Part shown: in pieces, positions 44,761-53,746 of the stretch
How positions within the stretch are numbered: the stretch's first letter is position 1
How the letters are laid out: every line of letters begins with the position of its first letter
Made by a program: the position numbers and the translations under genes
The notes under the pieces: model-generated
Database searches by the model: none
What the model saw: the letters and a program-made list of their open reading frames with translations, nothing else
Told to the model about the DNA's origin: nothing
Assembly: GCA_964424345.1 (NCBI GenBank)
Contig: CAYRIK010000005.1
Span: forward strand, 9,948 to 73,947
Reading direction: 5' to 3'
From: RGIG6307 sp964424345
GTDB lineage: Bacteria; Bacillota; Clostridia; Lachnospirales; Lachnospiraceae
Length of the DNA stretch: 64,000 bases

Positions 44761-45485
44761 TATGCCTTTTCCTCCTTGAGTGCCCCAAATCTTCTATCTC
44801 TGCGATTATATGCTTCTATAGCCTTTATCAATTCTTGTTTATTAAAGTCAGGCCATGGAACAGGTGTAAAATATAACTCCGTATATGCCAACTGCCATAA
44901 TAAAAAGTTAGAAATACGCTGTTCATTGCAAGTACGAATCAATAAATCTGGATCTGGATAATCACCTGTATCTAATTGTTTAGATATCATTTCCTCTGTA
45001 ATATCTTCCGGTGCGATTTCACCAAGCTGCGCCTTTGCAGCAAGCTTAGTTACTGCACGTCGAATTTCATCACGTCCGCCATAGTTGATTGCAATGCTAA
45101 AATGCAAGCCTGTATTTTCTTTTGTTGCTTCTTCTAACTTGGCAATACTTTCCTGAATATCTGCATCCAGTCTTGTTTTGTCACCGATCACACGTACACA
45201 CATATTGTTCTTTGCTGCAATCTTTAAACAGTTTTTCATGTAATTGCGTAAAAGCTTCATCAATGCATCTACTTCATCCTGTGGTCTATTCCAGTTTTCC
45301 GTTGAAAATGCGTATACTGTTAAATATTGCACCCCAAGTTTATATGCATCTTCGCAGATTGTTTCTACAGTTTTTGCTCCCTGAACATGTCCAGCATTTC
45401 TTGGAAGCCCTTTTGCTTTTGCCCAACGACCATTTCCATCCAGAATAATTGCTATATGATTAGGAACTTTAAAATCTATTGCCAT
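44760..45485 (-). CDS. uppS: Undecaprenyl diphosphate synthase
   Basis: 241 residues. cis-Prenyltransferase making the C55 carrier for wall glycans. Asp16 in ILDGNGRWAKAKG, AFSTENWNRP, and WQLAYTELYF are present. The substrate loop reads RTCNEQRISNFLLWQ where most family members have RT[SG]GEQR; the functional arginines and glutamate remain. First gene after a terminator and a 190-base gap, so it should have its own promoter, which I could not define. Confidence 0.95.
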   Translation of the reverse strand: MAIDFKVPNHIAIILDGNGRWAKAKGLPRNAGHVQGAKTVETICEDAYKLGVQYLTVYAFSTENWNRPQDEVDALMKLLRNYMKNCLKIAAKNNMCVRVIGDKTRLDADIQESIAKLEEATKENTGLHFSIAINYGGRDEIRRAVTKLAAKAQLGEIAPEDITEEMISKQLDTGDYPDPDLLIRTCNEQRISNFLLWQLAYTELYFTPVPWPDFNKQELIKAIEAYNRRDRRFGALKEEKA

Positions 45486-45640
45486 ATGTTACTCCAATTC
45501 TAATTTTCTTTTCGCATTTATGTATCCTCGCAAAGCGTAAATAACAAAATGGATAAATCCACCTTTTCTCTCCTATACGCTCGAGTTCATCCTCGCGGAG
45601 CGTTTTTATATACTAGGGAATGGAAATTTCCTAGTATATA
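45486..45640. repeat. Gap with hairpin and paired 15-base motif
   Basis: The motif ATCCTCGCnnAGCGT occurs twice in direct orientation (45524-45538, 45589-45603). Beyond it, TATATACTAGG (45607-45617) and CCTAGTATATA (45630-45640) form an 11-base inverted repeat next to the frr terminator. No clear uppS promoter was found. Confidence 0.5.
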
Positions 45641-45643
45641 AAA

Positions 45644-45669
45644 AAGGGCACTGTTTAAGGAGTGCCCTT
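45644..45669 (-). terminator. Terminator of pyrH-frr
   Basis: AAGGGCACT (45644-45652), 8-base loop, AGTGCCCTT (45661-45669), followed in the minus direction by six T. It lies 11 bases after frr. Confidence 0.9.
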
Positions 45670-45679
45670 CCCAGACTTA

Positions 45680-46234
45680 TTAAACAGTCATGATTTCTTT
45701 TGTTTTCTCTTCTACAGCTTTGTCAATTTCCTTTACATACTTATCTGTAAGTTTCTGAAGCTGTTCTTCTAAGTTTGCGCGATCATCTTCTGTAATTTCG
45801 CTTGCTTTTTCTAATTTCTTTACTGCATCTACGCCGTCACGTCTTACGTTACGAACTGCAACTTTCTGTTCTTCGCCTTTTTTCTTTACGTCTTTTGCTA
45901 ATTCTTTACGACGTTCTTCTGTTACTTCTGGGAAAACAAGACGGATTACAACACCATCATTATTTGGGTTGATACCAAGTTCAGATGTCATAATTGCTTT
46001 TTCAATTGCTTTGATTAATGTTCTGTCCCATGGAGCGATCTGAATCATTCTTGGTTCAGGAACAGATACGTTTGCAACCTGCTGGATTGGTGTAGGTGTG
46101 CCATAATAATCAACTCTAATTTTATTTAATACGTTTGGATTTGCACGACCTGCACGAATTGCTGCAAATTCTGTTACCAGATAATCCACGCATTTTTCCA
46201 TTTTTTCTTCATAAATTGCTAATCTCTGATCCAT
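45680..46234 (-). CDS. frr: Ribosome recycling factor
   Basis: 184 residues, full length. It splits post-termination ribosomes with EF-G. Motifs: RAGRANPNVLNKIRVDYYG near the N-terminus, PWDRTLIKAIEKAI, and the long C-terminal helix region RRDGVDAVKKLEK. It follows pyrH by 17 bases, the standard order; here the usual companions rpsB-tsf are 20 kb away. Confidence 0.97.
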   Translation of the reverse strand: MDQRLAIYEEKMEKCVDYLVTEFAAIRAGRANPNVLNKIRVDYYGTPTPIQQVANVSVPEPRMIQIAPWDRTLIKAIEKAIMTSELGINPNNDGVVIRLVFPEVTEERRKELAKDVKKKGEEQKVAVRNVRRDGVDAVKKLEKASEITEDDRANLEEQLQKLTDKYVKEIDKAVEEKTKEIMTV

Positions 46235-46251
46235 AAAATATATCCTCCAAA

Positions 46252-46947
46252 TTATACAGTTACTTTTGTACCATTAAACTTTCCGTTAATAGTATTTACG
46301 ATAGAATTTTCTTCGTTTAAGTCAAATACCCACATAGGCATCTTGTTATCACGAGCTAAAATAGATGCTGTCATATCTACTACCTGAAGATTCTTATCAA
46401 TTACTTCCTGAATAGATACTTCATCATATTTGTGTGCATCTGGGTTTTTAGCTGGGTCAGAATCATATACACCATCAATAGACTTTGCTAACAAGATTGT
46501 TTCTGCTTCTACTTCAATTGCACGAAGTACAACGCCAGTATCAGTAGAAAAATATGGATGTCCTGTGCCGCCCGCAAAAAATACTACCATACCTTTTTCA
46601 AAATACTTGTTTGCTCTGTCTTTAGAAAACAGCTTTGTGAAAGAACCGCATTCAAATGGAGTTAAAATGTTTGTCTGCATACCAACACTTCTGAAAATTT
46701 CAGATACATAAATACAGTTCATGACAGTTGCTAACATACCAATCTGGTCTGCTTTTGTACGGTCAATGTTTTCAGAAGAACGTCCTCTCCAGAAATTACC
46801 GCCACCGATTACAATACCAACCTGTGTACCTGCATCTACTAACTGCTTTACCTGCAAAGCTACCTTTCTTACAGTTTCTTCATCAAAACCTGTCTTTTTG
46901 CTTCCGGCAAGTGCTTCACCGCTTAACTTTAGCATTAATCTCTTCAT
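46252..46947 (-). CDS. pyrH: Uridylate kinase
   Basis: 231 residues, amino-acid-kinase fold. N-terminal KRLMLKLSGEALAG, VIGGGNFWRGR, DQIGMLATVMNCIY, and GGTGHPYFSTDTGVVLRAIE are all typical. It phosphorylates UMP to UDP and is usually hexameric and GTP/UTP-regulated. A 101-base gap separates it from folBK; a weak TACACT-type -10 box near 47010 may mark its own promoter. Confidence 0.96.
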   Translation of the reverse strand: MKRLMLKLSGEALAGSKKTGFDEETVRKVALQVKQLVDAGTQVGIVIGGGNFWRGRSSENIDRTKADQIGMLATVMNCIYVSEIFRSVGMQTNILTPFECGSFTKLFSKDRANKYFEKGMVVFFAGGTGHPYFSTDTGVVLRAIEVEAETILLAKSIDGVYDSDPAKNPDAHKYDEVSIQEVIDKNLQVVDMTASILARDNKMPMWVFDLNEENSIVNTINGKFNGTKVTV

Positions 46948-47048
46948 AACAGTACCTCAGTCTTCCTTATAGTTACTTCATTGTATTTAGTGTACCATAA
47001 AAACCACCTTGTGAAAAGCAAAAAGTGAATTTTTATATATGAAATATA

Positions 47049-47861
47049 CTATTCCAACTCCTCAAAAAGCTGTTTCATACATTTTCCAAACACCGGATGT
47101 ACTTCATATGGTGCAATCTGTGCCATAGGTTTTAATACAAAATCACGATTATGCATATCTATATGTGGTATGGTAAGTGTTTCCGTATGCATGATTGTAT
47201 TTTCATACAATAAAATATCCAAATCTAACGTTCTTGGACCCCAATGTATCTCTCTTGTTCTATTGTGCTTTTGTTCCACTTCATGCAACTTATCTAACAA
47301 CTCGCTTGGAGTATACAATGTTTCTACTTGGGCCACACTATTTAAAAAATCCGCTTGTACGACTTCTCCATATGGTTTTGTCACAATATAATCTGCCACT
47401 TTCTTTATGCGAATTTTTGCATCTTCCCCTAATTCCTGTATTGCTGTATCTAGATGAGATTTTGTATCTCCCATATTAGAGCCAAGTGCAATATAAGCCT
47501 TTTTCCAACCACGTTTGATTTGCACAGAAACACTTTCAAAAGGAAGCGGTATCGGTGCTTGTGGCTTTCTTACTTCCAACGTGATATTTTTTATAAGTGG
47601 AAATGTAAGCAATACTGCTTCTGCACAAACTTCTGCTGCTTTTTCAATCAAATCATAAGATGTCTCTGTCATTTTTTCGTGTAAAAGCTGTGCTACTTCT
47701 CCATAATGCGTAGATGCTGTCAAATCATCTGTTTTTCCTGCTTTATACAGATCTGTTTCCATCACAGCATTGATATAAAAAAGCTGTCCTTTTTCTTTTT
47801 CTTCCGGAAACACACCATGATATGCATATATTTCCAAATTTTCTATTTTAATACAGTCCAT
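47049..47861 (-). CDS. folBK: Fused dihydroneopterin aldolase / HPPK
   Basis: 270 residues, two enzymes in one chain. Residues 1-115 are FolB (LEIYAYHGVFPEEKEKGQ, HYGEVAQLLHEKM, SYDLIEKAAE); residues 118-270 are FolK (KKAYIALGSNMGDTKSHL, NRTREIHWGPRTLDLDILLY, PHIDMHNRDFVLKP). They carry out consecutive folate steps, from dihydroneopterin to its pyrophosphorylated hydroxymethyl product used by FolP. The start is 1 base past the folP stop. Confidence 0.95.
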   Translation of the reverse strand: MDCIKIENLEIYAYHGVFPEEKEKGQLFYINAVMETDLYKAGKTDDLTASTHYGEVAQLLHEKMTETSYDLIEKAAEVCAEAVLLTFPLIKNITLEVRKPQAPIPLPFESVSVQIKRGWKKAYIALGSNMGDTKSHLDTAIQELGEDAKIRIKKVADYIVTKPYGEVVQADFLNSVAQVETLYTPSELLDKLHEVEQKHNRTREIHWGPRTLDLDILLYENTIMHTETLTIPHIDMHNRDFVLKPMAQIAPYEVHPVFGKCMKQLFEELE

Positions 47862-47862
47862 A

Positions 47863-48684
47863 TCAACCTCTTCTTATCGCCTGTGTCATCTTAATTGCTC
47901 TTGCATTTGCCAAAACGTTATGTACTCGCACAAAGTTCCATCCCGCTCTAACTGCTTCTACCGTTGTAACTAATGTTCCTTCTTCTCGTTCTGTTGCCGG
48001 AAGATCCAACGTAAGTCCGATTACACTCTTTCTGCTTGTACCTAATAACATTGGATATCCTAACTGGTTAAACTCGTTTAATCTATGAAGCACTTGAAGA
48101 TTTTGTTCATATGTTTTTGCAAAACCTACACCAGGATCTAATATGATTTTTTCTTCTTTTATTCCTGCTCTTTTTGCAATATCCACACAATCCTGTAAAT
48201 CTTCCAATACCTCTTTCATAAAATCAACATACTCTGGCTTTTTTCGATTGTGCATCAGGCAACAAGCTACACCCGTTTCAGAAATGACCTTTGCCATCTG
48301 GCCTTCATCATATTTCAACCCCCATATATCGTTGATTAAATCGGCACCTGCCTGAATGCCTGCTTCTGCTACCTGATATTTGTATGTATCCAAAGAAATC
48401 GGCACTTCAAAATGTGTCTTAATTGCCTCTATAACAGGTGCTACTCGCTCTATTTCTTCTGCAACCGGCACAAACGTATATCCAGGTCTTGTAGACTCTC
48501 CTCCGATGTCTAATATGTCGCAGCCTTGTTTTATCATTTCTTCTGCATGAAACAAGGCAGTATCTTTTGCATTGAATTTACCGCCATCAGAAAACGAATC
48601 GGGAGTTACATTTAAAATTCCCATAATATATGTCTTGTCCACTAAAGAAAATACTTTTTTTCCAATTTGAATCTGCTCTACCAT
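47863..48684 (-). CDS. folP: Dihydropteroate synthase
   Basis: 273 residues. TIM barrel that joins the pterin to p-aminobenzoate. YIMGILNVTPDSFSDGGKF, DIGGESTRPGY, INDIWGLKYD and GTSRKSVIG are present; these include the pterin- and sulfonamide-site loops. It follows the diacylglycerol-kinase-like gene by 16 bases and is 1 base from folBK. Confidence 0.96.
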   Translation of the reverse strand: MVEQIQIGKKVFSLVDKTYIMGILNVTPDSFSDGGKFNAKDTALFHAEEMIKQGCDILDIGGESTRPGYTFVPVAEEIERVAPVIEAIKTHFEVPISLDTYKYQVAEAGIQAGADLINDIWGLKYDEGQMAKVISETGVACCLMHNRKKPEYVDFMKEVLEDLQDCVDIAKRAGIKEEKIILDPGVGFAKTYEQNLQVLHRLNEFNQLGYPMLLGTSRKSVIGLTLDLPATEREEGTLVTTVEAVRAGWNFVRVHNVLANARAIKMTQAIRRG

Positions 48685-48700
48685 GATGTCACCTCTAATA

Positions 48701-49591
48701 TTATTTTTCTATTATAATCGGAATTGCTCTGGAAATATTGTCTATGATAACCCGTTCATGACTGCCACCAAATTCCCCATCTAACGTCCAATCTATTGAC
48801 GTCTCACCCTCAATAGTAAGCTGTGCTGTTTTAAAACAGGTAATACAAGCAGAATCCAGTCTTCTTGTCACTAACGATGTAATAATATTATTTAACTCTA
48901 TTGCATTCGATGGTCTTTTAATTAACGTAACTTCAAACTTGCCATCATCTAATGCAACATGTTTTCCTGTCATATTTTTAAAACCGCCTACATAAACAGA
49001 ATTGGCGATCATACCATATATATAATCGCCTTCTTCTGTCACTTCATCACATACTATTTTCATCTTATAAGACTTTATAGAAGAAAGACTCTTAATTCCT
49101 TGTAAAATATACGCAGTATGACCAAGTATATTTTTCATCTGCTGATCTGTTGCATAAGATACTTCTGTAAAAATGCCAAATGCCGCAACATACACAAAAG
49201 AAGCATCATTAAACTGTCCTATATCACAATGAAATACTTTTCCATCTACGATTGTGCGTGCTGCCTGCAGCATATTGTTGGAAATTCCAAGACTATGTGC
49301 AAAATCATTCGTACTGCCTGCTGGGATATAACCGATAGGTATTTCCTCTTTACAGTGCATCATACCGGCAACAACTTCATTCAATGTGCCGTCACCACCA
49401 CTGCATACAACTAAATCGTAATAGTCTTTTTTTCTGTCTTTTGTAAGTCGAAAAGCATCTTTGACCTTTTGGGTAGTGTATACCGTCACTTCAAAACCTG
49501 CTTTTACAAAAATATCAACTATGTCTAACAGATAATTTTTTATTTTCGCCTTTCCAGCCTTCGGGTTCAATATAAATAGTACGTTCTTCAA
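48701..49591 (-). CDS. Diacylglycerol/lipid kinase family protein (DagK/YegS)
   Basis: 296 residues. Catalytic-domain motifs NPKAGKAK at the N-terminus, VCSGGDGTLNEVVAGM (about 62-77) and IPAGSTNDFAHSLGI (about 93-107) define the family. It phosphorylates a lipid such as diacylglycerol at the membrane surface. It sits inside a folate operon between the HD protein (7-base gap) and folP, probably without a functional link. Exact substrate not shown. Confidence 0.88.
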   Translation of the reverse strand: MKNVLFILNPKAGKAKIKNYLLDIVDIFVKAGFEVTVYTTQKVKDAFRLTKDRKKDYYDLVVCSGGDGTLNEVVAGMMHCKEEIPIGYIPAGSTNDFAHSLGISNNMLQAARTIVDGKVFHCDIGQFNDASFVYVAAFGIFTEVSYATDQQMKNILGHTAYILQGIKSLSSIKSYKMKIVCDEVTEEGDYIYGMIANSVYVGGFKNMTGKHVALDDGKFEVTLIKRPSNAIELNNIITSLVTRRLDSACITCFKTAQLTIEGETSIDWTLDGEFGGSHERVIIDNISRAIPIIIEK

Positions 49592-49598
49592 GTCATCC

Positions 49599-50081
49599 TC
49601 ACCACTGCATTATTTTATTTTTTCTTTCTTCACTCCAGTCACAGCTGTCACTTGCCTGACAACTATAGCAAGCTCTACTCAACTGGTCTGCTCTTGCCAA
49701 CAATCCATTTAATGTTCTTTCATGAATCAGTTTCTTATCGCTGTGCGTATAAATTGCATCTGTAATTTTTTGAATATCTTGTTCACAAAATCCACAATCA
49801 ATCAATATTTCAGGTGCCAATCTTGCACTGACAAACGCATGCTTTTCCTTTGTTTCATATTGTACATGACGACCAATATCATGTAACAACGCAGATGCAT
49901 AAATCAGCTCTTTGGAAAATCCATACGATTCTTCTATATTTAAAATATACGCAATACGAGCTACATCCATAATGTGGGACATATTGTGTCTGCAAAAAAT
50001 ACGATCCGCTTCTTTTTCTTGATTTGCCTGCATATATGTTTGAAAAAGTGGATGTTTTAAAATCTGATTTATCTTATCCAT
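49599..50081 (-). CDS. HD-domain phosphohydrolase in the folate operon
   Basis: 160 residues. HD metal ligands: His in CRHNMSHIMDVARIAY (about 32-36), HD in ALLHDIGRH (about 67-68) and later Asp in LARADQLSRA (about 130). A Cys-rich C-terminus (CYSCQASDSCDW) is unusual and could bind metal. It lies 1 base from folE. The position suggests a phosphatase step on the pterin between FolE and FolB, for which many bacteria lack an obvious enzyme, but this is inference. Confidence 0.8.
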   Translation of the reverse strand: MDKINQILKHPLFQTYMQANQEKEADRIFCRHNMSHIMDVARIAYILNIEESYGFSKELIYASALLHDIGRHVQYETKEKHAFVSARLAPEILIDCGFCEQDIQKITDAIYTHSDKKLIHERTLNGLLARADQLSRACYSCQASDSCDWSEERKNKIMQW

Positions 50082-50082
50082 A

Positions 50083-50637
50083 TTATTTTACCATTTGAAA
50101 AAACTGTTGTTTTAAACTATCGTTATGCACAAACTCTCCTCGGCATGCCGTCGTTACTGTTTTTGTTCCAGGCTTTTTTACACCTCGCATCGTCATACAC
50201 ATATGTTCTGCTTCTATATAGACCATAACGCCCTTTGGCTTTAAATACTCCATAATCGCATCTGCAATCTGATTATTGAGCTGTTCCTGAATCTGTGGTC
50301 TTCTTGCAAACACTTCTACTGTACGTGCCAATTTACTAAGACCTACTACTTTTCCGTCTGGAATATATGCAATATGTGCTTTTCCATAAAACGGCATCAA
50401 ATGATGTTCACAAAGAGAATATAATGGAATATCTTTTTCAATGACAATCTCATTATAAGATGCGGTAAATGTCTTAGATAAATGTTCCTCGGCACTTTCA
50501 TCCAGACCACCGCAGATTTCTGCATACATGCGGGCAACTCTGTCTGGCGTATCCTTTAACCCTTCTCTATTTACATCTTCTCCAATTCCTTCTAATAACA
50601 GTCTAATGGCCGCTTCTACTTTTGCTTTATCTACCAT
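50083..50637 (-). CDS. folE: GTP cyclohydrolase I
   Basis: 184 residues from the ATG at 50637; an in-frame extension would overlap folC and has no support. First step of folate synthesis from GTP. Zinc ligands are in LCEHHLMPFYGKAHIAYIP (Cys, His) and the later Cys in EAEHMCMTMRGV; also KVVGLSKLAR and RRPQIQEQLNNQIA. It follows folC by 19 bases and abuts the HD gene. Confidence 0.95.
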   Translation of the reverse strand: MVDKAKVEAAIRLLLEGIGEDVNREGLKDTPDRVARMYAEICGGLDESAEEHLSKTFTASYNEIVIEKDIPLYSLCEHHLMPFYGKAHIAYIPDGKVVGLSKLARTVEVFARRPQIQEQLNNQIADAIMEYLKPKGVMVYIEAEHMCMTMRGVKKPGTKTVTTACRGEFVHNDSLKQQFFQMVK

Positions 50638-50656
50638 GTTAGCAAACCGCCCTTCT

Positions 50657-51958
50657 TTATTTGTTTTTATCCAATCGCTTTTGATATATTTGTTTAATTG
50701 CACCAAGATAAGATAAGGAACCAAAACATAAAATAACTGTATCCTTATCTGCTAATAAATGAGAAACCTCTACAGCTTCCTCTAAGCTGCTAAGATTTGT
50801 CACTTGATTATGATATACACCTGCTGCCTTTGCAAGCTCTAATGCATCTAATGCTCTTGGGTTATTTGGAGGTGTAATCGTTAAAATATGCTCTGCATAC
50901 TTTGCAGTCAATGCAAGTACCTTCTCATACTCTTTATCTTTTAAAACGCCCATAATAAAGATGATACGCTTATCTTTAAAATACAGTTCTATTGCATTTG
51001 CAAGCTGCTTTGCTGCATCTTCATTATGCGCCCCATCTATGACAAACATTGGATGCTTGCCAAGCACTTCTAAACGTGCCTGCCATGTAGTATCTTCCAA
51101 TCCTTTATAGATTGCCTTATCAGAAATTTCTAATCCATTTTCACGAAGCTGCAGCATAACTTCTACTGCTAATACTGCATTTGCAATCTGACACACACCT
51201 GCAAGGTGAATTTTTAACTTAGAAAAAGTTTTGTAACTAAACTGCTGTGTCGCAAGCCCATACTTCACACCAGTTGCCTGTGATACATCTGCAATCACAA
51301 GTTCTTGTCCTAACTGCTCTGCCTTTTCTTTCAGCACGTTTTCTGCTTCTGGCTGCTGTTTACAGCTTACAAGTACAGCACCTTTTTTAGCAATGCCTGC
51401 CTTTTCGGATGCAATTTTTTCTAATGTATTTCCAAGAATACCCATATGATCCATACTGATAGAAGCCCATACGCAAGCAAGCGGTTTCGTAATGACATTT
51501 GTGGCATCTAGTGTGCCTCCCATGCCAACTTCCATTACAACTACATCACACTCTTTTTCAGAAAAATACAAAAATCCGAGTGCAGTTTCTACTTCAAACG
51601 GAGTCGGATGTGGATACCCTTCTGATACCAATTCTTCACATACCATTTTCATACGTTCCATATAAGCACATAAATCTTTTTGTGTAATCATACGCGTTCC
51701 AATTTGAAAACGTTCTCTGTAATCGGAAATTGTTGGTGAAATATAACGTCCTACTCGATATCCTTGTGCCATGAGCATATGTGACATATATGCACAAACA
51801 GAACCTTTTCCATTCGTTCCTGCTACATGAATAAATTTACAACGTTCTTCCGGATGTCCTAACTTCTCGCATAAACGGTACATATTGTCCAATCCAAGTA
51901 CAGAACCATATTGTTTCAAGGAATCTATATATTCTAATGTTTCTTTATAACTTGCCAT
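50657..51958 (-). CDS. folC: Folylpolyglutamate / dihydrofolate synthase
   Basis: 433 residues from the ATG at 51958. Mur-ligase fold: P-loop VAGTNGKGSVCAYMSHML (about 46-63), the TSPH-like ISPTISDYRERFQIG, FLYFSEKECDVVVMEVGMGG and the C-terminal DGAHNEDAAKQLA. It adds glutamate to folates. First gene of the folC-folE-HD-dagK-folP-folBK operon; the in-frame codons upstream of 51958 run into the leader. Confidence 0.94.
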   Translation of the reverse strand: MASYKETLEYIDSLKQYGSVLGLDNMYRLCEKLGHPEERCKFIHVAGTNGKGSVCAYMSHMLMAQGYRVGRYISPTISDYRERFQIGTRMITQKDLCAYMERMKMVCEELVSEGYPHPTPFEVETALGFLYFSEKECDVVVMEVGMGGTLDATNVITKPLACVWASISMDHMGILGNTLEKIASEKAGIAKKGAVLVSCKQQPEAENVLKEKAEQLGQELVIADVSQATGVKYGLATQQFSYKTFSKLKIHLAGVCQIANAVLAVEVMLQLRENGLEISDKAIYKGLEDTTWQARLEVLGKHPMFVIDGAHNEDAAKQLANAIELYFKDKRIIFIMGVLKDKEYEKVLALTAKYAEHILTITPPNNPRALDALELAKAAGVYHNQVTNLSSLEEAVEVSHLLADKDTVILCFGSLSYLGAIKQIYQKRLDKNK

Positions 51959-52050
51959 GTTCTTTCCCAGCCATATCTCAAAATTTGCACTCAGTATAAC
52001 ACACCAAAAACAGAGTATCAACAAAAACTATCAATTTTATAATTTACAAA

Positions 52051-52086
52051 ACGGGTATGACATACCCATTTGTATATCATACCCGT
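52051..52086 (-). terminator. Terminator after the Cys-rich gene
   Basis: ACGGGTATGA (52051-52060) and TCATACCCGT (52077-52086), perfect 10-base arms with a 16-base loop that itself contains a GGGTATG repeat; TTTTG follows on the minus strand. Confidence 0.75.
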
Positions 52087-52100
52087 CTCATATTTTTTAT

Positions 52101-52337
52101 TTATTCACTTAATAACTTTATGATCAAATCATAATTTTCTGGTTTATGTGGAAATGTACAATCCATACAAGATTTAATCTTTTCCCCATTTTTCTCTATA
52201 TATGTATGTTTTCCCGGACAATTTGGTCTAGAATACAGCGGACAATAACAAAACAGACAGTTAAACTCCTCTAATCCTTCATGACATGGAAAATATTTAC
52301 ATGCTCTATTTTCAAAAAAACGATAAGATTGCTCCAT
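52101..52337 (-). CDS. Cysteine-rich small domain protein
   Basis: 78 residues from the ATG at 52337, preceded by AGGAAGG; a GTG four codons upstream is too close to that site. It has eight cysteines in pairs (NCLFCYCPLYSRPNCPG, later SCMDCTFPH), matching the Cys-rich small domain family, likely metal-binding. The family occurs near cobalamin-related genes in other bacteria, but no such link is seen here. It follows the aminotransferase by 53 bases without a terminator between. Confidence 0.8.
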   Translation of the reverse strand: MEQSYRFFENRACKYFPCHEGLEEFNCLFCYCPLYSRPNCPGKHTYIEKNGEKIKSCMDCTFPHKPENYDLIIKLLSE

Positions 52338-52390
52338 TGTATTTTTCACCTTCCTACACTAAACACAGCACTGAAAGATACTAAATTTTA

Positions 52391-53611
52391 TTATTTCTGC
52401 TTGTATCCGTCTAAGAATTCACCCATACGCTTCATAGCATCTGCTAATACTTCTGCTTCTGGAAGCATTACGATACGGAAGTGATCTGGCTGAGCCCAGT
52501 CAAAACCACTGCCTGGTACTAATAAGATATTTGTAGCATGTAATAAATCTCTTGCAAATACCTTGTCGTTTGTGATGTTGAACTTCTTTACATCTAACTT
52601 AGGGAATAAGTAGAATGCTGCATCGTTCTTTACAAAGCTAAGACCATCAATCTTTGCAAGTTCTCTTGTACAAGCTTCTCTCTGTTCAAAAATACGTCCG
52701 CCTGGTGCTACCATAGATGCTGGAGTTGCCATATCATCTAATGCTGCTGGGATAACAAGCTGTGCTAATGTATTTGCACATAATCTCATAGATGTAAGCT
52801 GAATGATACCCTGACGATAACCTTCTGTTAATTCACGAGGACCGCTGATAACCATCCATCCGCAACGGTAACCGCACAGACAATGAGACTTAGAAAGACC
52901 ATTCATTGTTACAACTGGGATATCTGGAGCTAATGCTGCTGTAGAAGTATGCTTTAAACCATCCATTACTAAACGGTCATAAATTTCATCAGAGAAAATG
53001 ATAAGACCATGTTCTCTTGCTAAATCTATAATCTGTGTTAATACTTCTTCTGGATACAAAACACCTGTAGGGTTGTTTGGGTTGATGATAACGATTGCTT
53101 TTGTCTTAGAAGTAATCTTAGAACGCATATCGTTTACATCTGGATACCAGTGTGCTTTTTCATCACAAACATAGAATACTGGCTTACCACCTGCTAACAA
53201 TACAGAGTTGCCCCATAAAGAATAACTTGGAGATGGAACTAATACTTCATCACCGTCATCTAATAATGGCATTAATGCAAAGTTTACTACTTCACTTACA
53301 CCATTTCCGATGAATACATCATCTGCTGTGATTCCCTGAATACCTTTTGTTTTTTCGTATTCACAGATAGCTTCACGTGCATTTGGCATACCCTTAAAGT
53401 CACAGTAGCCAAGACCTTTTGCTTCCTGACCTGCTAATGCATCTTCAATACTCTTTGGAAGCTTGAAACCAAATGTTGCAGGGTTACCTGTATTTAATTT
53501 TAATACATCGATACCATTTGCCTGCATCTGCATTGCTTCTACAAATAATGGTCCACGGATATCGGAATGTACATCTTTCATTCTGTCCGCTACTTTAATT
53601 CCATTCATCAT
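52391..53611 (-). CDS. PLP aminotransferase class I, AlaT/AlaA type
   Basis: 406 residues from the ATG at 53611 (AAGGAG nine bases upstream). Fold-type I: LNTGNPATFGFKLP, the IINPNNPTGVLYP block, SDEIYDRLV and the PLP lysine in NGLSKSHCLCGYRCGWM. The lysine motif and length match glutamate-pyruvate (alanine) aminotransferases. It diverges from a LysR gene, which is a candidate regulator although now disrupted. Specificity is not proven. Confidence 0.85.
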   Translation of the reverse strand: MMNGIKVADRMKDVHSDIRGPLFVEAMQMQANGIDVLKLNTGNPATFGFKLPKSIEDALAGQEAKGLGYCDFKGMPNAREAICEYEKTKGIQGITADDVFIGNGVSEVVNFALMPLLDDGDEVLVPSPSYSLWGNSVLLAGGKPVFYVCDEKAHWYPDVNDMRSKITSKTKAIVIINPNNPTGVLYPEEVLTQIIDLAREHGLIIFSDEIYDRLVMDGLKHTSTAALAPDIPVVTMNGLSKSHCLCGYRCGWMVISGPRELTEGYRQGIIQLTSMRLCANTLAQLVIPAALDDMATPASMVAPGGRIFEQREACTRELAKIDGLSFVKNDAAFYLFPKLDVKKFNITNDKVFARDLLHATNILLVPGSGFDWAQPDHFRIVMLPEAEVLADAMKRMGEFLDGYKQK

Positions 53612-53682
53612 GTTCACATTCTCCTTTTTCTTTCATAAGAAAATTCTATTTTTAATTTATATTGTTCAAGCGATAACCACAC

Positions 53683-53711
53683 TTGACAGTATCATACCTA
53701 AAATATACAAT
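53683..53711 (+). promoter_or_regulatory. Promoter of the lysR gene
   Basis: Consensus TTGACA (53683-53688), 17 bases, TACAAT (53706-53711). Confidence 0.72.
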
Positions 53712-53746
53712 ATAATCAAATACCTATAATTGTATATGAGTTATAG
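53703..53746 (+). promoter_or_regulatory. LysR-type operator candidates
   Basis: CTATAA (53724-53729), 11 bases, TTATAG (53741-53746) fits the T-N11-A form of LysR sites. A second inverted repeat, ATATACAA (53703-53710) with TTGTATAT (53730-53737), interlocks with it. Placed at and after the predicted lysR start of transcription, they suit autorepression and control of the divergent aminotransferase. Confidence 0.45.
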
